Positions 24,778 through 28,106 of a DNA stretch of 28,106 bases are shown here, one piece after another. The DNA is taken from IMG/VR virus record IMGVR_UViG_3300031521_000299, positions 1 through 28,106 of that record. One strand, written 5' to 3'. How positions within the stretch are numbered: the stretch's first letter is position 1; each line of letters starts with the position of its first letter. Source of the stretch: a virus. A program made the position numbers and the translations under genes. Below the pieces are notes generated by a model. It saw only the letters and a list, made by a program, of their open reading frames with translations, did not search any database and was not told where the DNA came from.

Positions 24778-24784
24778 TATATAG
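24778..24784 (-). promoter_or_regulatory. Late box CTATATA without adjacent start codon (coat promoter candidate)
   Basis: CTATATA lies one base after the scaffold TAG and about 130 nt before the coat ATG; no ATG follows at +5. As the only intergenic copy not fused to a start codon, it suggests the box is a transcription rather than a translation signal. Confidence 0.6.
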
Positions 24785-24785
24785 T

Positions 24786-25667
24786 CTACCTACCAGTACG
24801 CCATTTTCTATATTCTGCTGGACTCATATCTTCAACTCTCTTTGTTGGTGCCCTAGTACCCTTTACTGTTGGTGTTACAGGCTTTGTACTCTGCGTGAAT
24901 GTTGGTTTACTATCAGATTCTTCTGATTCGGATGTGTCGTTAGATACGGGGGTACGTGAGAACTTTGCACTCCACTTTGCCATTGCCCTAATTGCGCCAA
25001 TCTCATCATTAGATGATAGCATTTGCATAATGTCAGCACCATCTGTACACAAGTGCTTAATAAGATCTGGACCATTCTCGTCAGTAACAATCGCATACCG
25101 TACCTGAGGGGATAGTTTTGTAGCATACTGTTTAGTAAACCAATCAGTAGCCTCCTTAACTTCTGGATCAGCCTTGATAGACTCTTCTAGGCGCACTTCA
25201 AATTTAGATGCTAGGTCTTTTTCTACCTGAGCAGCGGCACGCTGATATTCTTGCTGTCTCTGTCTTGCTTCAAAAGCCTTAAATGTTTCCTGCTGGAGAT
25301 ACGCCTCACGAGCCTTGAGCCAAGCATAATTATCAACCTCACCATCAGCGGTCTTGAATTGTTCAGGTTTAATGTCATCAATATTTGTGATCTCTGGCAT
25401 TTTAGGGCCATTGACCTTAGCTTCTAATTCAGAATACTTCTGCTGCATCTCATTATAGCGTGCTTCAGTTTCTCTGAACTTGTTGTTAACTTCCTGAAAC
25501 CTATGATACGGAATTGGATCAGGTTCCTTTTTATTCCAGGGACGCTCTGGTTTGGTTTCTTCTGGTGTTGGTGTAGCTTCAGAGTTATTGGTAGTTTCAA
25601 CTACTTCAACTGGATTAGATTCTACTTCAACTTCTACTGGTTCTGTAATGGGTGTTTCTGTGTCCAT
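24786..25667 (-). CDS. Scaffolding protein, P22 gp8-like
   Basis: A 293-aa protein (P22 scaffold is 303). I chose ATG 25667 (MDTETPIT), 5 nt after a CTATATA box; an upstream in-frame start would add 12 residues encoded through that box. The N-terminal 65 residues are acidic and proline-rich. Residues about 70-165 are a highly charged coiled coil (FRETEARYNEMQQKYSELEA). The end is basic, with SPAEYRKWRTGR, the helix-turn type coat-binding tail common in scaffolds of P22-like phages. Position between portal and coat supports the call. It would direct procapsid assembly and then leave the shell. Confidence 0.8.
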   Translation of the reverse strand: MDTETPITEPVEVEVESNPVEVVETTNNSEATPTPEETKPERPWNKKEPDPIPYHRFQEVNNKFRETEARYNEMQQKYSELEAKVNGPKMPEITNIDDIKPEQFKTADGEVDNYAWLKAREAYLQQETFKAFEARQRQQEYQRAAAQVEKDLASKFEVRLEESIKADPEVKEATDWFTKQYATKLSPQVRYAIVTDENGPDLIKHLCTDGADIMQMLSSNDEIGAIRAMAKWSAKFSRTPVSNDTSESEESDSKPTFTQSTKPVTPTVKGTRAPTKRVEDMSPAEYRKWRTGR

Positions 25668-25672
25668 ACTTT

Positions 25673-25679
25673 TATATAG
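25673..25679 (-). promoter_or_regulatory. Late start-box CTATATA for scaffold gene
   Basis: CTATATA, then AAAGT, then ATG 25667. It follows the portal terminator. Confidence 0.65.
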
Positions 25680-25681
25680 TA

Positions 25682-25695
25682 GTACAGGCATGTAC
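25682..25695 (-). promoter_or_regulatory. GTACA-N4-TGTAC dyad at scaffold promoter
   Basis: A 14-bp inverted repeat, 5-bp arms around a 4-bp centre, directly upstream of the scaffold CTATATA box. It resembles the longer dyad at 28025-28040 at the same kind of promoter. It is a possible protein-binding site. Confidence 0.45.
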
Positions 25696-25708
25696 AACAA
25701 CACAATAA

Positions 25709-25735
25709 TAAAAAAGAGAGCTTGTTAGGCTCTCT
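25709..25735 (-). terminator. Intrinsic terminator after portal gene
   Basis: On the minus strand AGAGAGC pairs perfectly with GCTCTCT around a 7-nt loop and is followed by TTTTTT. It begins about 6 nt after the portal stop and precedes the scaffold promoter. Confidence 0.85.
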
Positions 25736-25741
25736 AAATTA

Positions 25742-27673
25742 TTACTGTTGGTTTGGTTTCACGACTAGCATATTTAATTCAGTTTTATGAATGTCGTGTC
25801 TATGATCCATTTCTTGCTGGAATATCTTAGTCTGATTCTCAATATGACGATTAACTATGTCGTGCTCCATCTTTGTAGCTTCCAAAGATTTATCTTCCTT
25901 AGAATCTGCTTGACGTAGAGATAAGTCATATTGATACTTTGCTTGCATAGCTTCCATCTGCATCTGATGCTTAGCCTGTTCTGCCTGCAAGTGAGTGGCC
26001 TGCTCCTGCTTAAGAGCCTGGTTCTCTGCTTGCATTTGTTGCATTTTCTGTTGCATCTGCTGCATCTGATTCTGTGTGGCAGCTAGCTGTTGTGGTGCTT
26101 GATCAGCATTGCTTGGATTAGATGCAGCAAGTACCTGTGATGGTATTGCAGCTCTTAAGCGCATAGCCAGCTCATCAGCACCTGTGAAGTTCAGGTTCTT
26201 TACAATCAGATCACCAGCAAGTTGCATCATGGCGGGGTATTTTGTGACCAAGTCAGATAGACGATCGGCTGTCTCGGATCTCTGTGACTCGTAGGTAGGT
26301 CCTGTACTTAGACGGATGCTATACTTACCTGATGTAAGATCGTGTTTAACCCATTGACCATTTTCAACGTATGCTTGGTTGATCTTAGCCGCAGTAATCT
26401 GACCATCTTCACCCATGATCTGAGCTATCTTAGGTTCGTCATAATAATGTGGTATAGCATCTACTAAGATCTTGCCCAACATCAAGATCCCATCTTTGAG
26501 CGAATCATAATAGTTATAGATACCAATGTTTCCCTCTGAAATTTGCAGATTTATAGCCTTACCAGACTGTGTTTGAGGGATGTCCTGTAATGGGTCTCTA
26601 ATACCAATAGCCGATCTTAGATCTGTATCAGCATCCTGCGCTGCTTGGATAAGTGCTGTTGGTGGTACCTGTGGTTGTATTGGTACAGGAGCACCGGTGC
26701 CAGAGTCTTCGTATGGCAGATAATTATACTGTTGTATGTTGTTGGAATCCCAAACCTTTTGGTAAGGACCCATCTGTTTATCAGATATCAGCCACTGCTG
26801 CTTTGCAGATCTAGCTAAATAATCAGCTATTTCAGACTTGGTATAGTTGAGTAGTTTTTGGATATCCTTAACGTCACGACAAATGCCCTTATACTCTTTT
26901 ATATCATCAACAACAAACTCTTCACCAACAATATAAACAATAGGAATATATCGCGGCTTATAGTTATCTAGCTTCTCCAGAATCTCATTGGCTGTCATGA
27001 TGACCATTTTAACTTGACCATCTTCTTTATACCAATACTCTGCTATCTGTACCTTATCCTTTTGAAACCAATTGCTCTCAGGATCTAATGGTTCTGTGCT
27101 AGCTTCTGGGTACTTCTTTTCAAAATCCTTTTTCAGCATCCATGATATAACGAACGCATATTTCATATCTTCAAAGCAAAAACGTTCGGCATCTGGATCA
27201 ATATATACATTAGTAGGGTCGCGAATACCACGAATATAGAAATCAGGTTCGCCATCCATATCTGGCTCAATAACTACACGAAAAGCGCCAAGTCCGCCCA
27301 TCATCTCTTGCTTCAAGGAGTTGGCAAATACGGTCTTAGCATTACTATTATACATGATATACTTGATAAGACCATCATATACTTTTGCAGTATTCTGATC
27401 AGCACCATCCGTATATGGACTACACGCCAATGACGGCATGTTCATTCTAGCATTGTTAACAATATATTTAATATTGGCTAATAGCTTATTGTAGTTTAGA
27501 GAAGATCTGTCTTCCATGTTTCGTATCTTGAGAATCTTATCATCCCACTGGTTCCCCGCGCAGAATCTAACATCCTCACGATATTGGTCATGTATACGCT
27601 CCCACTGATCGTGAGCATACTCAAATCTCTCTAATGCTTCCTTAATCAGGTCTTCTTCAGTTGTATCAGCCAT
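25742..27673 (-). CDS. Portal protein, P22 gp1-like
   Basis: A 643-aa protein (P22 gp1 is 725). The N-terminus (FEYAHDQWERIHDQYREDVRF..GNQW), the segment NYNKLLANIKYIVNNARMN and the central DPTNVYIDPDAERFCFEDMKYAF belong to the P22-like portal family, which forms the dodecameric DNA channel at one capsid vertex. Residues about 527-595 are a glutamine- and methionine-rich coiled coil (QMQQMQQKMQQMQAENQAL), matching the position of the P22 portal barrel helix. ATG 27673 has a CTATATA box 5 nt upstream and no Shine-Dalgarno site. An intrinsic terminator follows. Confidence 0.9.
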   Translation of the reverse strand: MADTTEEDLIKEALERFEYAHDQWERIHDQYREDVRFCAGNQWDDKILKIRNMEDRSSLNYNKLLANIKYIVNNARMNMPSLACSPYTDGADQNTAKVYDGLIKYIMYNSNAKTVFANSLKQEMMGGLGAFRVVIEPDMDGEPDFYIRGIRDPTNVYIDPDAERFCFEDMKYAFVISWMLKKDFEKKYPEASTEPLDPESNWFQKDKVQIAEYWYKEDGQVKMVIMTANEILEKLDNYKPRYIPIVYIVGEEFVVDDIKEYKGICRDVKDIQKLLNYTKSEIADYLARSAKQQWLISDKQMGPYQKVWDSNNIQQYNYLPYEDSGTGAPVPIQPQVPPTALIQAAQDADTDLRSAIGIRDPLQDIPQTQSGKAINLQISEGNIGIYNYYDSLKDGILMLGKILVDAIPHYYDEPKIAQIMGEDGQITAAKINQAYVENGQWVKHDLTSGKYSIRLSTGPTYESQRSETADRLSDLVTKYPAMMQLAGDLIVKNLNFTGADELAMRLRAAIPSQVLAASNPSNADQAPQQLAATQNQMQQMQQKMQQMQAENQALKQEQATHLQAEQAKHQMQMEAMQAKYQYDLSLRQADSKEDKSLEATKMEHDIVNRHIENQTKIFQQEMDHRHDIHKTELNMLVVKPNQQ

Positions 27674-27678
27674 AAATT

Positions 27679-27685
27679 TATATAG
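27679..27685 (-). promoter_or_regulatory. Late start-box CTATATA for portal gene
   Basis: CTATATA, then AATTT, then ATG 27673. It begins one base after the stop of the 108-aa gene. Confidence 0.65.
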
Positions 27686-27686
27686 T

Positions 27687-28013
27687 TCAAACGGTTTCTG
27701 TTGACAGTTTTGCGAGCGTCAGATCTTGTTCTACACTTTCCATAGTGTCCTTAGCCATACTCTCTAACTTATCTGTAGCGTCGCGAACGGCCAAATTTGC
27801 CTTGATCATCTTATTGATTAGCGAGAGAATATTGATCTTTGGTATGTAGATCTTACCTTTGTAGCGTATGCCTTGAGGCATGATTTCATGCTTCATTAAA
27901 CCTCCTAAAATTTCATTATCAAATCCATATCGAGGAAGATCCTGGATAAGTATCCATTCACCGCGAGAAAATCTAAAGTTGTCGGGTACGGGAGAGTCTG
28001 TATTTGTTGTCAT
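27687..28013 (-). CDS. Small protein with MerR/excisionase-like HTH, possible small terminase (108 aa)
   Basis: ATG 28013 follows a CTATATA box by 5 nt. Residues about 25-65 (LPRYGFDNEILGGLMKHEIMPQGIRYKGKIYIPKINIL) have the order of a MerR/excisionase-type winged helix: helix, turn, recognition helix, then a basic wing with a YIP strand. The C-terminal 40 residues are helical and could oligomerise. This two-part layout recalls lambda Nu1, and its place beside the portal makes a small terminase possible. It would, however, lie after rather than before whatever the upstream gene is. A transcription factor is the main alternative. Confidence 0.5.
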   Translation of the reverse strand: MTTNTDSPVPDNFRFSRGEWILIQDLPRYGFDNEILGGLMKHEIMPQGIRYKGKIYIPKINILSLINKMIKANLAVRDATDKLESMAKDTMESVEQDLTLAKLSTETV

Positions 28014-28018
28014 GTATT

Positions 28019-28025
28019 TATATAG
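28019..28025 (-). promoter_or_regulatory. Late start-box CTATATA for 108-aa gene
   Basis: CTATATA, then AATAC, then ATG 28013. Confidence 0.65.
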
Positions 28026-28040
28026 TACAGATATCTGTAC
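28025..28040 (-). promoter_or_regulatory. 16-bp perfect palindrome at promoter of 108-aa gene
   Basis: GTACAGATATCTGTAC is perfectly self-complementary and overlaps the first base of the CTATATA box. It shares GTACA/TGTAC arms with the dyad at 25682-25695. An operator or activator site is possible. Confidence 0.5.
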
Positions 28041-28106
28041 TACCTACCAGTAAAAGAGAAAGGTGACGATCCTGTATGTGCTACAGGCTCTTCTATTGTT
28101 ACAGGA
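28040..28106 (-). CDS. 3' end of an upstream late gene (partial)
   Basis: An open frame enters from the right edge and ends with TAG at 28040-28042. The last residues read VTIEEPVAHTGSSPFSFTGR. Its stop overlaps the palindrome upstream of the next gene. Position just before the 108-aa and portal genes makes a terminase subunit likely, but 21 residues are too few to identify it. It ends in TGR-stop like the scaffold gene, through a shared 12-base stretch. Confidence 0.45.
   Translation of the reverse strand, partial: PVTIEEPVAHTGSSPFSFTGR

Noticed and set aside
27691-27708. TTGACA on the plus strand, and the reverse form TGTCAACAG about 12 nt upstream of the portal CTATATA box, also seen upstream of the 872-aa spike box.
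   Set aside because: The portal copy is the coding end of the 108-aa gene and has no -10 partner on the plus strand. Only two of eight boxes have the word, so it is not a convincing promoter element.

Overview
The window is a contiguous piece of a tailed double-stranded DNA phage genome with P22-like (podovirus) virion architecture. The minus strand, read from the right edge leftwards, carries the P22 morphogenesis order: portal, scaffold, coat, tail accessory factor (gp4-like), DNA stabilisation protein (gp10-like), a small protein in the tail-needle position, then three ejection-type proteins in the gp7, gp20 and gp16 positions, followed by tailspikes and fibres. Several lengths are close to P22 (coat 422 against 430 aa, scaffold 293 against 303 aa). 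The host cannot be named. A short-tail virion and a T5/Ply500-type peptidase fit a Gram-negative host, and both Shine-Dalgarno sites and one TTGACA promoter are visible. I see no integrase, repressor, tRNA, rRNA or CRISPR array.

Layout. (1) Positions 1-3620, plus strand: a replication and early module with an SF3-type helicase, a separate AEP-type primase and three small unknown proteins. Two of its genes, at 90 and 2837, are each preceded by a terminator-like hairpin with a conserved GGTCAG loop whose T-tract runs straight into the GGAG ribosome site. (2) Positions 3617-7008, minus strand: a lysis and accessory cassette with two small basic proteins, a membrane protein with a coiled coil, a 577-aa protein with an ADP-ribosyltransferase-like end, a possible holin, an M15 endolysin, and a last gene with an HD motif resembling phospholipase A2. 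(3) Positions 7006-16412, minus strand: the host-recognition apparatus, with two tailspikes sharing a head-binding domain, two collagen-like proteins, an Asp-box propeller and two small beta-rich proteins. (4) Positions 16503-16670, plus strand: a lone 55-aa membrane-protein gene with its own promoter, sitting like a moron among the late genes. (5) Positions 16671-28106, minus strand: ejection proteins, tail adaptors, coat, scaffold, portal, a small gene, and the 3' end of an unidentified upstream gene.

The most distinctive signal is a CTATATA box exactly 5 nt before the start codon of seven late genes (starts at 13770, 16412, 20512, 23297, 25667, 27673 and 28013). An eighth copy lies about 130 nt upstream of the coat gene. 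This looks like a family of late promoters fused to start codons, which would give leaderless messages. Two intrinsic terminators, after portal and after coat, divide the head genes into separately promoted units. No stretch longer than 300 bases lacks a gene. The larger intergenic gaps (1-89, 2669-2836, 16413-16502, 24643-24785, 25668-25741) hold the regulatory elements listed.
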